DNA of 59,835 nucleotides from an uncultured Pseudomonadota bacterium (lineage in GTDB: Bacteria > Pseudomonadota > Gammaproteobacteria > Burkholderiales > Rhodocyclaceae): positions 1 through 59,835 of the forward strand of contig CAJBDJ010000017.1 of the NCBI GenBank assembly GCA_903951825.1, read 5' to 3'. A program made the translations under genes and the position numbers. Below the pieces are notes generated by a model. It saw only the letters and a list, made by a program, of their open reading frames with translations, was not told the DNA's origin and did no database searches. Shown one piece after another: positions 1-7,509 of the stretch. Numbering within the stretch: position 1 is the stretch's first letter; each line of letters starts with the position of its first letter.

Positions 1-230
1 GAGCCGGACGATGTGACTTTGACAAACATGCCGTTACTATACAACTACGAATATCGCTGTCAAATAATGCTACTAATCATCTTGAAAATTAAATTCGTGC
101 CATTACATTTATTTTCAAAAAATCGGCCTGAAACCCGCGCAAACACTGGGGGACTGGGGTGAAAAATGGGAATTTTAAGATGCGAACTGTCGAACCCGGG
201 TGAACAGCGCCCTTCAAGACTGCCCGCATC

Positions 231-259
231 AAGCAAAAGCCCGGTTCGGTAGCCGGGCT
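231..259 (-). terminator. Terminator after tonB-like gene
   Basis: Seen in sequence: read leftward, a 7-bp G+C-rich stem (AGCCCGG / CCGGGCT) with an 8-nt loop is followed by TTTTGCTT. It lies about 20 bp beyond the stop of the TonB-like gene and fits an intrinsic terminator. Confidence 0.7.
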
Positions 260-279
260 GGATACTTGGTTTGCAGTGG

Positions 280-1008
280 TCAATCGTCAGCCAGAGAGAA
301 CTGAATCGACAAATCAATCGCGAAATCCCGATTGCGCAGAGATTCCGGGACACGAGCATCACGAACGGCTCGCTCTACCATTTGAAGTGCATGAGTATCA
401 AGCAACTGTGTACCGCTACTTTTATGGATGCTCACTAGCGGCATGGCAATACCTGCTGGCCTATTAACAATAAGACTGACTACCCCCTCATTGCCACGCT
501 CCCGAGCCAGCAATGGGTATTGCCTGTTGCGTTTTACTTCACGCCCAAGACTCAACCGATAACGCTGCACGTCATCCGCGTTAGGTAGTTCTGACTGATT
601 GTCAGGGGAATTAGCGGTTCCCAAAATCGCAATCTCGTTGTTAACCACCTCACTCGTCTCGTGAGGCGTTTTGCTAAAACCTAATTGCTCCGGCTCGGCT
701 TTTTCCGAGTCATTTTTTTTTGCTTGATCGGAAGAAAGACGAGTTTTAGAAGATTCAATCTTCGAGCGGGGCGGAATTTGGGGGGCAAGCGGTAGGGTTC
801 GATGATCAGTTTTGGGTGGCAAAAACCCATTGGCTGACTGAGAGAGCGTCAATTGTATTGGCGATTGGCTTTCAAGGTGTTTCGTGTTTTCTACCGCGAG
901 GATTGCGATATCGGAAAAAACTAGAAGCAGCAGGACATGAAAAATAATGGACAGCGCAGCGCTGAGATTTAATCGCGAAGAGCTGCTTGAGTAAGATACA
1001 AAATCCAT
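280..1008 (-). CDS. TonB family energy transducer (C-terminal TonB domain)
   Basis: A 242-residue TonB-like protein. One hydrophobic segment (about residues 17-39) anchors it in the inner membrane. A charged, proline-containing linker (about 45-150) would span the periplasm. The C-terminal domain (about 155-240) holds the TonB-type stretch NRQYPLLARERGNEG and a beta-strand-rich end. TonB proteins pass proton-motive energy from ExbB/ExbD to outer-membrane receptors. No exbB or exbD is adjacent, so it is an orphan here, and the btuB receptor 46 kb away is one conceivable client (inference). The ATG is preceded by a strong GGGGAGGGG ribosome site. The linker lacks the long Pro-Glu/Pro-Lys repeats of classical TonB, so a specialised paralogue is possible. 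Confidence 0.8.
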   Translation of the reverse strand: MDFVSYSSSSSRLNLSAALSIIFHVLLLLVFSDIAILAVENTKHLESQSPIQLTLSQSANGFLPPKTDHRTLPLAPQIPPRSKIESSKTRLSSDQAKKNDSEKAEPEQLGFSKTPHETSEVVNNEIAILGTANSPDNQSELPNADDVQRYRLSLGREVKRNRQYPLLARERGNEGVVSLIVNRPAGIAMPLVSIHKSSGTQLLDTHALQMVERAVRDARVPESLRNRDFAIDLSIQFSLADD

Positions 1009-1551
1009 ACCCCTCCCCGCAAATCAAGAGTCATGATCAAGTCTCTGACAATGCTTGAGCGTAATCGCGAAAACGCGCCGTCGAGTCATACCCAATCAAT
1101 CTCTCCCAACGGTTTTAGCGCGCGCGTCGCCGTCAACTATTTTCCGCTCTCCGGCGAACGCCAGTCATACCGGGCGCGAATCAGCCCGTCAGCTGGCGTT
1201 CGCGGTGCTTGTGCGCGCTGCATCATTGTCGCCATGGTTGCTTCCCTTCCCTGTCAGTGAGGCGAAAGCCAGCCCAGTCGCGCCTGCGGCATCGTCGCTG
1301 CTCTCTGGGCAATCCGCTTGCCAGTTAAGTTGTGTGGTGCTTTGTTTTCATCGCGCCACCGCAGATGCCGGGTAGGCTGGCCGCTGGTTACTCGGCAAGC
1401 CGCCTCGCCAGTTTGATCGGCCTAAACTTCAGCCGCTTGCCACCCTCGGTGCATTGCGGCTTTACAAATACGCGAGCGTAAGCGAAAGGTGCATCCGCCT
1501 GATGCAGTTGGGCAAATTAATTATCTGCCAGATTTCCGGAGAATTGGATAT
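1009..1551. other. Long intergenic region, no convincing gene
   Basis: About 540 bp between the tonB-like gene and the terminator of the fixH/DUF3149 unit. The open frames here have no ribosome sites and read as low-complexity translations. An 8-bp inverted repeat (AACGCCAG at 1157-1164, CTGGCGTT at 1193-1200) and a small GCATC/GATGC hairpin near 1490-1505 are the only structures seen. It looks like a repeat-type or decayed sequence. The tonB promoter should lie close to 1010-1100. Confidence 0.5.
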
Positions 1552-1587
1552 AAAAAATCCCCCTGTTATATTTCAAATAGCAGGGGG
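1552..1587 (-). terminator. Terminator of fixH-DUF3149 unit
   Basis: Read leftward, CCCCCTGCTAT pairs with ATAACAGGGGG (one G-T pair) across a 7-nt loop and is followed by a run of six T. It lies 32 bp past the DUF3149 stop and is a classic intrinsic terminator. Confidence 0.85.
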
Positions 1588-1619
1588 TGTCCTCTGTCGA
1601 TTAAGCAGAAAAATAAATA

Positions 1620-1760
1620 TTATTTACTCAATTGCTTGATTTCTTCTTCCATTTTTGACTTGTACAGACGTCCCATGACGAATCCAATAATCAAGACAAA
1701 GACGATGACAGCCAAACTCATCAAACCGATGTCGCTACTAAATAAAAGATTCCACGCCAT
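1620..1760 (-). CDS. DUF3149 small membrane protein
   Basis: A 46-residue protein beginning MAWNLLFSSDIGLMSLAVIV. An ATG is preceded by GGAGGTG at ideal spacing, and a TAA lies just before the terminator. It has one transmembrane segment (about residues 12-30) and a short charged tail (KSKMEEEIKQ). The N-terminal pattern matches the DUF3149 family as I remember it, whose function is unknown. It sits 32 bp downstream of fixH in the same direction, so it is probably co-transcribed and may relate to cbb3 oxidase assembly. That link rests on location only. Confidence 0.8.
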   Translation of the reverse strand: MAWNLLFSSDIGLMSLAVIVFVLIIGFVMGRLYKSKMEEEIKQLSK

Positions 1761-1792
1761 AAGTCACCTCCCAGTAACAAACAATATAAAAA

Positions 1793-2317
1793 TCAATTTG
1801 GAGAACGCGCTTGCAACCTTAACGTTTCTAAAGACTCAGCTTGCCAGTCTCCCTGAAGCCGCCATTTTCCTGAAGGATCCTCAAGTGATACGATCCATCT
1901 TCCATGCAACTCACCAACCGTTTTTCCTCCGTACAACCCCTGACCTTCGGCAACAATTTTTATCAATTGATCTTGTCCCGACTGAGTTGGATGAGAAAAC
2001 TTAAGCAGAAGTTCACTGGGGAGCAGGGTTTGACTATTAGTGTTGATCAACAAACGAATGCTAGAGCCTGAATGCATCAGATCAGCTCGCAAACCCATGC
2101 TCTTGGCCTCATGATCGCGCTGGAGACGTTGATTAACTGTCATGCCCTGCTTGTAATAATCGTCATTGACTAGCCCGTCATTGCTGACAACAGCAAGCCA
2201 AGCAGTGACAAATCCGGCAACTATAACAAGTGCAGGTCCCAGCATTAATATCCATGGCCAAGGCTCTTTATGCCATGCCTGTCTATTAATATTTTCAAGC
2301 AGCCCGCTGTTATTCAT
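1793..2317 (-). CDS. fixH: FixH family cbb3 oxidase assembly protein
   Basis: A 174-residue FixH-like protein from the ATG at 2317; longer in-frame starts upstream lack a good ribosome site. After a short cytoplasmic stretch containing WHKEPWPW there is one transmembrane helix (about residues 20-42). Next comes the family-typical NDDYYKQG motif, then a beta-rich periplasmic domain ending in a WRLQGDW segment. FixH works with FixG, FixI and FixS in copper delivery and maturation of the cbb3 oxidase. Here it follows ccoP but is separated from it by a terminator, so it probably has its own promoter in 2318-2467. The partners fixG, fixI and fixS are not in this window. Confidence 0.88.
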   Translation of the reverse strand: MNNSGLLENINRQAWHKEPWPWILMLGPALVIVAGFVTAWLAVVSNDGLVNDDYYKQGMTVNQRLQRDHEAKSMGLRADLMHSGSSIRLLINTNSQTLLPSELLLKFSHPTQSGQDQLIKIVAEGQGLYGGKTVGELHGRWIVSLEDPSGKWRLQGDWQAESLETLRLQARSPN

Positions 2318-2467
2318 ACTCAACCTTTTGGAAATTTTTAGTCTTGTATGAGCATCCGCTCGCAACTAAAAAAGGCACCATGTAAGACTAATTTTTTCGA
2401 CGAATTACACTATAAAAATGCAACTGGGAAAAGATTTAAGGGGCCAAATCAGAGGCTGACAGCTTAT

Positions 2468-2494
2468 AAAAAAACGGGGCAGATATCCGCCCCG
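2468..2494 (-). terminator. Terminator after ccoP
   Basis: Read leftward, CGGGGC and GCCCCG form a stem around GGATATCT, followed by seven T. It begins 11 bp beyond the ccoP stop and separates ccoNOQP from fixH. Confidence 0.88.
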
Positions 2495-2505
2495 CTAAAC
2501 TGAAA

Positions 2506-3402
2506 TTACTTGCCCTGACTCAAGCCATAAACATATGCAGTTAAAACATGAATTTTTCCTTCACCCAGAAACTCCTTCCAGGCAGGCATTTTGTTTTGAC
2601 GACCACCGTTGATTGTTTCTGTGATAACTGCTTCAGACGAGCCATACAACCACACTTTGTCAGTGAGATTCGGTGAGCCAATCGCTTGCATCCCTTTTGC
2701 ATCTAGGCCATGACACCCTGAACAACCGACAGCTGCGAAAGCTTCTTTACCTTTTGCTGCACGAACAGAGTCACTCGGAAGCCCAGACAAAGAGCGAACG
2801 TAATTCGCAAGATCTTTGACGGTATCGGCACCAAGTTGTGCATGAGGAGGCATGACACCCATCCGGCCTTCATTGAGTGTTAACTTAATCTGCTCAGGCT
2901 CGCCACCATACAACCAGTCGCTATCGGTAAGATTTGGGAACCCCTTAGCTCCGCGGGCATCGGCGCCGTGACATTGCATACAATAAGTCAGGTACAAGTT
3001 CTTGCCCATTTCCATAGCCTGCTTGTCACTTGCGACGGCTTTCACATCCATTGCTAAATACTTGTTGAACAGTGGTTTGACGGTAGCATCAACCTTTTCA
3101 ACTTCATCCTTGTGCTGCCCAACAGATGTCCAACCAAGTACACCCTTGAAATTACCCAAACCCGGATAAAGAGCCAGATAAACAAATGCAAAAACCACAG
3201 TAATCACAAATAACCATGACCACCATTGAGGCATCGGGTTGTTGTATTCCTCGAGAGTTTCATCCCAGACGTGACCCATGGTCTTGCCTGGAGTGAAAGT
3301 CGCTTTGCTCTGAATGATTAATAACGCAACACAGGCAAGGATACTGCCGGCGACGATAACAATTACATACAGGTTCCAAAAATCACTAATGAAATCGCTC
3401 AT
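2506..3402 (-). CDS. ccoP: Cytochrome c oxidase cbb3-type, subunit III (CcoP)
   Basis: The di-heme c subunit of the high-affinity cbb3 oxidase, 298 residues. It has two N-terminal membrane helices (about 10-30 and 60-80, the second after the NPMPQWWSW motif typical of CcoP). Two cytochrome c domains follow, with heme sites YCMQCHGAD (about 140) and GCSGCHGLD (about 227) and axial-ligand Met loops (GVMPPH, NKMPAW). It takes electrons from the bc1 complex or soluble cytochromes and passes them to CcoO and CcoN. It is the last gene of ccoNOQP, with AAAGGA before its ATG, and lies 15 bp after ccoQ. Confidence 0.97.
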   Translation of the reverse strand: MSDFISDFWNLYVIVIVAGSILACVALLIIQSKATFTPGKTMGHVWDETLEEYNNPMPQWWSWLFVITVVFAFVYLALYPGLGNFKGVLGWTSVGQHKDEVEKVDATVKPLFNKYLAMDVKAVASDKQAMEMGKNLYLTYCMQCHGADARGAKGFPNLTDSDWLYGGEPEQIKLTLNEGRMGVMPPHAQLGADTVKDLANYVRSLSGLPSDSVRAAKGKEAFAAVGCSGCHGLDAKGMQAIGSPNLTDKVWLYGSSEAVITETINGGRQNKMPAWKEFLGEGKIHVLTAYVYGLSQGK

Positions 3403-3417
3403 TTGCTTTCCTTTATC

Positions 3418-3594
3418 TCAGCGAGGATGCGCCGCTGGAGGCGGCACACTCTGATCATCGTTGTCCGCAAACGGCAGATTTGCAGCTTCCTCAAACCCTT
3501 TTTTGCTACTTTTGCCGTAAGCCCACACGACGATACCTAGAAAACAAATCAGTCCAAGTACCGTTGTGATGGAACGTAGATCGTTGATATCCAT
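3418..3594 (-). CDS. ccoQ: Cbb3-type oxidase subunit IV (CcoQ/FixQ)
   Basis: A 58-residue single-pass protein from the ATG at 3594. It begins MDINDLRSITTVLGLICFLG and continues with a transmembrane helix and the VWAYGKSSKKGFEEAANLPF pattern characteristic of CcoQ. CcoQ stabilises the association of CcoP with the CcoNO core. It sits 3 bp after the ccoO stop and 15 bp before ccoP, in the standard NOQP order. The ribosome site is weak and overlaps the end of ccoO, suggesting translational coupling. Confidence 0.93.
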   Translation of the reverse strand: MDINDLRSITTVLGLICFLGIVVWAYGKSSKKGFEEAANLPFADNDDQSVPPPAAHPR

Positions 3595-3597
3595 GAC

Positions 3598-4236
3598 TTA
3601 TTGCTTCATGGTGCTCAGAGCCGTACCCATACCTTGCAGGTAAGCAATGAGAACATCCATTTCGGTCATATCCCCGATGGCAGCCTTGGCACCCTTGATG
3701 TCTGCATCAGTGTATGTAGGCAGTCCACGAGCATTTGCGTAACTGCGCATAACCTCCATCTTAGATTCGACATCGGCACCGACAGAGTCCTTGGCTTTGG
3801 TATTTGCCAAAAAAGCAAACGCCGGCATATTGGATTCAGGAACCACGTCGCGCGGATTCATCAGATGCGCGCGCTGCCATTCATTTGAATAACGACCACC
3901 AACGCGGTGAAGATCTGGACCTGTACGCTTTGATCCCCACTGAAAGGGATGGTCGTAAACAAACTCACCCGCAACGGAGTAGTGACCATAACGCTCGGTT
4001 TCTGCGCGGAATGGACGAATCATCTGTGAGTGGCAAAGAAAACAGCCCTCACGAATATAAACGTCGCGCCCAACCAAGCGAACCGCATCGTAAGGCTTAA
4101 CACCCTCCACTGGCGTGGTGGTCGATTTTTGGAAGAACAACGGTACGATTTCCAGCAGGCCACCCCAAAGAACAACAAGTAGCGTCAGTACGATGAGCAG
4201 ACCAACGTTTTTTTCAATTTGCTCGTGCTTGATCAT
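3598..4236 (-). CDS. ccoO: Cytochrome c oxidase cbb3-type, subunit II (CcoO)
   Basis: The mono-heme c subunit. I choose the second ATG ([10 protein letters not shown]) because GGGGG then lies 8 bp upstream; the first ATG would be only 2 bp from it. The protein has 212 residues, with one N-terminal membrane anchor (about 12-34), the heme site GCFLCHSQ (about 64) and the conserved segments [20 protein letters not shown] and [14 protein letters not shown]-terminal domain with [14 protein letters not shown] follows. It accepts electrons from CcoP and passes them to CcoN. It lies between ccoN (16 bp away) and ccoQ. Confidence 0.97.
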   Translation of the reverse strand: MIKHEQIEKNVGLLIVLTLLVVLWGGLLEIVPLFFQKSTTTPVEGVKPYDAVRLVGRDVYIREGCFLCHSQMIRPFRAETERYGHYSVAGEFVYDHPFQWGSKRTGPDLHRVGGRYSNEWQRAHLMNPRDVVPESNMPAFAFLANTKAKDSVGADVESKMEVMRSYANARGLPTYTDADIKGAKAAIGDMTEMDVLIAYLQGMGTALSTMKQ

Positions 4237-4252
4237 TATCATTTCCCCCTAA

Positions 4253-5677
4253 TCAGGCGTGATGAGCGACAGGAATATTTACTGGCGTGTCCTGAGTATT
4301 GCCGCCAGCCATTGTCTTGAACATGTTATATGCCATCAACAACATGCCTGACAGGAAGAGAACACCACCTAACCAGCGAATTGCCCAGAACGGATAAGAC
4401 CCCTTGACGGACTCGACAAAGCTGTATGCCAGCGTGCCATCCATGTTGCCTGCACGCCACATCAAACCTTGCATGACGCCGGCAATCCACATGGAGGCAA
4501 TGTAAAGCACTGTGCCAATCGTTGCGATCCAGAAGTGCGTCGTGACCAGCTTGGTGCTATACATTTCGCTTTTGCCAAATAAGCGGGGAATCAAGTAGTA
4601 CATCGCCCCAATGGACACCATGGCAACCCAACCCAAAGCACCTGAGTGAACGTGACCTACAGTCCAGTCCGTGTAGTGCGACAGGGCATTCACCGTCTTG
4701 ATTGACATCATCGGACCTTCGAAAGTAGACATTCCATAGAAGGAGAGTGAAGTAATCAGGAATTTGAGGATCGGATCATCGCGCAAACGATGCCAAGCTC
4801 CAGACAAGGTCATGATTCCGTTGATCATGCCACCCCACGACGGGGCCAGCAAAATCAGGGAGAAAACCATGCCAACAGATTGAGTCCAGTCAGGAAGTGC
4901 CGTGTAGTGCAGGTGGTGAGGACCCGCCCACATATAAGTAAAAATTAGCGCCCAAAAGTGAACCACTGAAAGCCGGTAGGAATACACCGGACGACCAGCT
5001 TGCTTTGGGACGAAGTAATACATGATGCCAAGAAAGCCGGCAGTCAAAAAGAAACCCACTGCATTGTGCCCATACCACCACTGAATCATGGCATCTTGTA
5101 CGCCAGAATAAGCCGAGTAGGATTTTGTGAGCGTAATTGGCAAAGCAGCACTATTTACCAGATGCAGCAAAGCAACTGTGATAATCATGGCGCCAAAAAA
5201 CCAGTTTGCTACGTATATGTGGGATACGGTGCGCTTGGCGATGGTTCCAAAAAAAACCAAAGCGTAGGAAACCCAGACCAAGGTAATCAAAATATCTATC
5301 GGCCACTCAAGTTCGGCATACTCTTTTCCAGAAGTGATTCCCAGAGGTAGGGTTATGGCTGCCAACAAAATTACGACCTGCCAACCCCAAAAGGTGAAGG
5401 GAACCAAGGGGCCACCCCAAAGACGGGTGTGACAAGTGCGTTGAACGCACCAGTAGGAGCTTGCAAACAGCGCGCAGCCACCAAAAGCGAAAATTACTGC
5501 ATTGGTATGCAATGGACGTAAGCGACCAAAGTGCAAAAAGCCGATATTTAGTTCCGGCCACACCAGCTGAGCAGCAATGATGACACCTACCAGCATGCCA
5601 ACAATGCCCCAGATAACGGTCATGACGGTAAATTGCCGTACGACCTTGTCGTTATATGTGGTTTTCGTCACAGACAT
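4253..5677 (-). CDS. ccoN: Cytochrome c oxidase cbb3-type, subunit I (CcoN)
   Basis: The catalytic heme-copper subunit, 474 residues and about 12 membrane helices. It carries the low-spin heme and binuclear-centre histidine signatures, including [20 protein letters not shown] near the N terminus, [28 protein letters not shown] and [17 protein letters not shown]. It reduces oxygen to water with high affinity while pumping protons. GAGGTG lies at good spacing before the ATG. It is the first gene of ccoNOQP, and the Fnr/Anr box about 95 bp upstream indicates induction at low oxygen. Confidence 0.98.
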   Translation of the reverse strand: MSVTKTTYNDKVVRQFTVMTVIWGIVGMLVGVIIAAQLVWPELNIGFLHFGRLRPLHTNAVIFAFGGCALFASSYWCVQRTCHTRLWGGPLVPFTFWGWQVVILLAAITLPLGITSGKEYAELEWPIDILITLVWVSYALVFFGTIAKRTVSHIYVANWFFGAMIITVALLHLVNSAALPITLTKSYSAYSGVQDAMIQWWYGHNAVGFFLTAGFLGIMYYFVPKQAGRPVYSYRLSVVHFWALIFTYMWAGPHHLHYTALPDWTQSVGMVFSLILLAPSWGGMINGIMTLSGAWHRLRDDPILKFLITSLSFYGMSTFEGPMMSIKTVNALSHYTDWTVGHVHSGALGWVAMVSIGAMYYLIPRLFGKSEMYSTKLVTTHFWIATIGTVLYIASMWIAGVMQGLMWRAGNMDGTLAYSFVESVKGSYPFWAIRWLGGVLFLSGMLLMAYNMFKTMAGGNTQDTPVNIPVAHHA

Positions 5678-5772
5678 GAACCCACCTCTCGTTAATAAAA
5701 AACTGAATGCCGCCCTCAGAACTCAAGGACGGAACTTGAATGCGAATATTATTGTAGTTCAACAGCTAGGAT

Positions 5773-5786
5773 TTGACATAGATCAA
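5773..5786 (-). promoter_or_regulatory. Fnr/Anr-type operator upstream of ccoN
   Basis: The 14-bp sequence TTGACATAGATCAA matches the Fnr/Anr consensus TTGAT-N4-ATCAA with one deviation in the left half. It lies 95 bp upstream of the ccoN start in the ccoN-rhlE gap. Known biology: Fnr homologues activate cbb3 operons when oxygen falls. I did not place a convincing -10 box. Confidence 0.75.
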
Positions 5787-5940
5787 TGTAGATGATCTAC
5801 GGGACAGACGGGGCACGCATCAGTCCTTGACCAGATCAATACGTGGCGACTGGGCGCTGTTCAATCGCGAGATGGTTTCCGCCAAGCGGCCAGATAAAAA
5901 TAATGTATGGCAGCACCGTGCTGGCGGTTTGGTTCAACGC

Positions 5941-7440
5941 TTATTTTTTGCCGATACCGCCGAGTAGCGCGGCGACTATGCGTTTGGGTTTTTGTGGATT
6001 GTTCTTGACCGTCGTCACTATCGGATTATTGACTGACCCGGACAGTGCTGCAGCGTCTTCGTAAGGTTTGCTGAAATCGAATCCATCAGCGGCAATCATC
6101 GGATTGCGGCGTGCCGGGCGACGTTCGTGATGCTCCGGCCGTTCGCCGCGTTCCGGGCGCTGAGCCAGGGGTGCCTTGACGGGGGGTGGCAGGCGTTTTT
6201 TCTTGTTGCCCGGCGGGTATTCGTATTCCGCCTCGGGTTCGAAACCAACTACTTCAACCTGCTCGATCGGCCGCTTGATCAATTTCTCGATATCAATCAG
6301 GTAACCGACTTCATGCGCACTGACCAGTGAAATCGCGTTGCCTAGCTTGCCGGCGCGGCCGGTGCGGCCGATGCGGTGAACGTAATCTTCCGGCGTGTGG
6401 GGTAACTCGTAATTGATCACATACGGCAGGTCGTCGACATCGAGGCCGCGTGCCGCAACGTCGGTGGCGATCAGGGCATGGGTTTCGCCTGCTTTGAACG
6501 CCTCCAGCGCCTTGATTCGTTCCAGTTGGCTTTTGTCACCATGAATCGCATCGGCATGAATGCCGGCACGCTGCAGTTCGCGCGTCAGGCGTGCACAGCC
6601 TTGCTTGGTACGCATGAAAACCAGGCACTGACGAATCTCGCTCGATTTGAGTAGTTTGATTAACAGACCGCGCTTGCCGAATTCGGAGACCGGATGGACG
6701 CGGTGGGTGATGTTGTCGGAAACCTGGTTGCGGCGGGCAACCTCGATCAGCACTGGAGCGCGTAACATCTTGTCGGCAAGCCGCTTGATTTCTTCCGAAA
6801 AAGTCGCCGAAAACAGCAGGCTTTGGCGTTGCGCCGGCAACATGTTGAGAATTCGCGTGACGTCGGGTACAAAGCCCATGTCGAGCATACGGTCGGCTTC
6901 GTCGAGGACAAGCACTTGTACCGAGGAAAAGCTGACACTCTTGTTCTCAACGTGGTCGAGTAAGCGACCGGGAGTGGCGACGAGAATTTCGACGCCGCGC
7001 TTCAGTTCGGCGATCTGCGGCTTGATGTCCACGCCGCCAAAGGCGCACATGGCGCGCAGCGGGGTGTGCTTGCTATAGGCCTTGACCGATTCGAAAACCT
7101 GCATCGCCAATTCGCGGGTCGGCGCGAGAATCAGGGCGCGTACTGGATGTTTGGCTGGCGACGGGCTGCTGCTGGCAAAGGGGAGGATGCGTTGCAAAAT
7201 CGGCAGAGTAAAGGCCGCTGTTTTGCCGGTGCCGGTTTGGGCGCCACCCATGATGTCCTGGCCGCCGATGACGAGTGGAATTGCCTGCGCCTGGATCGGC
7301 GTGGGTTTGGTGTAGCCCTCGTCGAGCACTGCACGCAGGATTTCAGGTGCGAGGCCGAGGTCGGCAAAGGTGATTTCAGGGGTTGCCGCAGCAACCGGAG
7401 TGCTGGCGCCATCGCCAGCTAAGGTATTGATTTCAGACAT
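5941..7440 (-). CDS. rhlE: DEAD-box ATP-dependent RNA helicase (RhlE type)
   Basis: A 499-residue helicase with all core motifs in order: Q motif TPIQAQAIP (about 47), Walker A AQTGTGKT (67-74), PTRELA, TPGR, DEAD at 180-183, SAT at 211-213, then ATDVAARGLD and HRIGRTGR (355-362). The basic, disordered C-terminal tail (about 400-499, with ERGERPEHHERRPARRN) is typical of RhlE-type proteins that unwind rRNA or degradosome substrates. The 5' side faces the histidine kinase, 69 bp away. The 3' side abuts the ccoN regulatory region, with no clear terminator between. Assignment to RhlE rather than another DEAD-box family rests on motif style and tail. Confidence 0.92.
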   Translation of the reverse strand: MSEINTLAGDGASTPVAAATPEITFADLGLAPEILRAVLDEGYTKPTPIQAQAIPLVIGGQDIMGGAQTGTGKTAAFTLPILQRILPFASSSPSPAKHPVRALILAPTRELAMQVFESVKAYSKHTPLRAMCAFGGVDIKPQIAELKRGVEILVATPGRLLDHVENKSVSFSSVQVLVLDEADRMLDMGFVPDVTRILNMLPAQRQSLLFSATFSEEIKRLADKMLRAPVLIEVARRNQVSDNITHRVHPVSEFGKRGLLIKLLKSSEIRQCLVFMRTKQGCARLTRELQRAGIHADAIHGDKSQLERIKALEAFKAGETHALIATDVAARGLDVDDLPYVINYELPHTPEDYVHRIGRTGRAGKLGNAISLVSAHEVGYLIDIEKLIKRPIEQVEVVGFEPEAEYEYPPGNKKKRLPPPVKAPLAQRPERGERPEHHERRPARRNPMIAADGFDFSKPYEDAAALSGSVNNPIVTTVKNNPQKPKRIVAALLGGIGKK

Positions 7441-7509
7441 GGAGGAGGATTATACCCCTTGCGTCTGCTGACAAACGCTGGCGGCGGCAATCAGGCGAGA
7501 GATCAAGCC

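Noticed and set aside
1420-1513. Possible attC: GCCTAAAC at 1420-1427 and GTTGGGC at 1507-1513
   Set aside because: The left box has an extra A and the intervening sequence lacks the paired arms and long hairpin of an attC. No cassette-type gene lies beside it.
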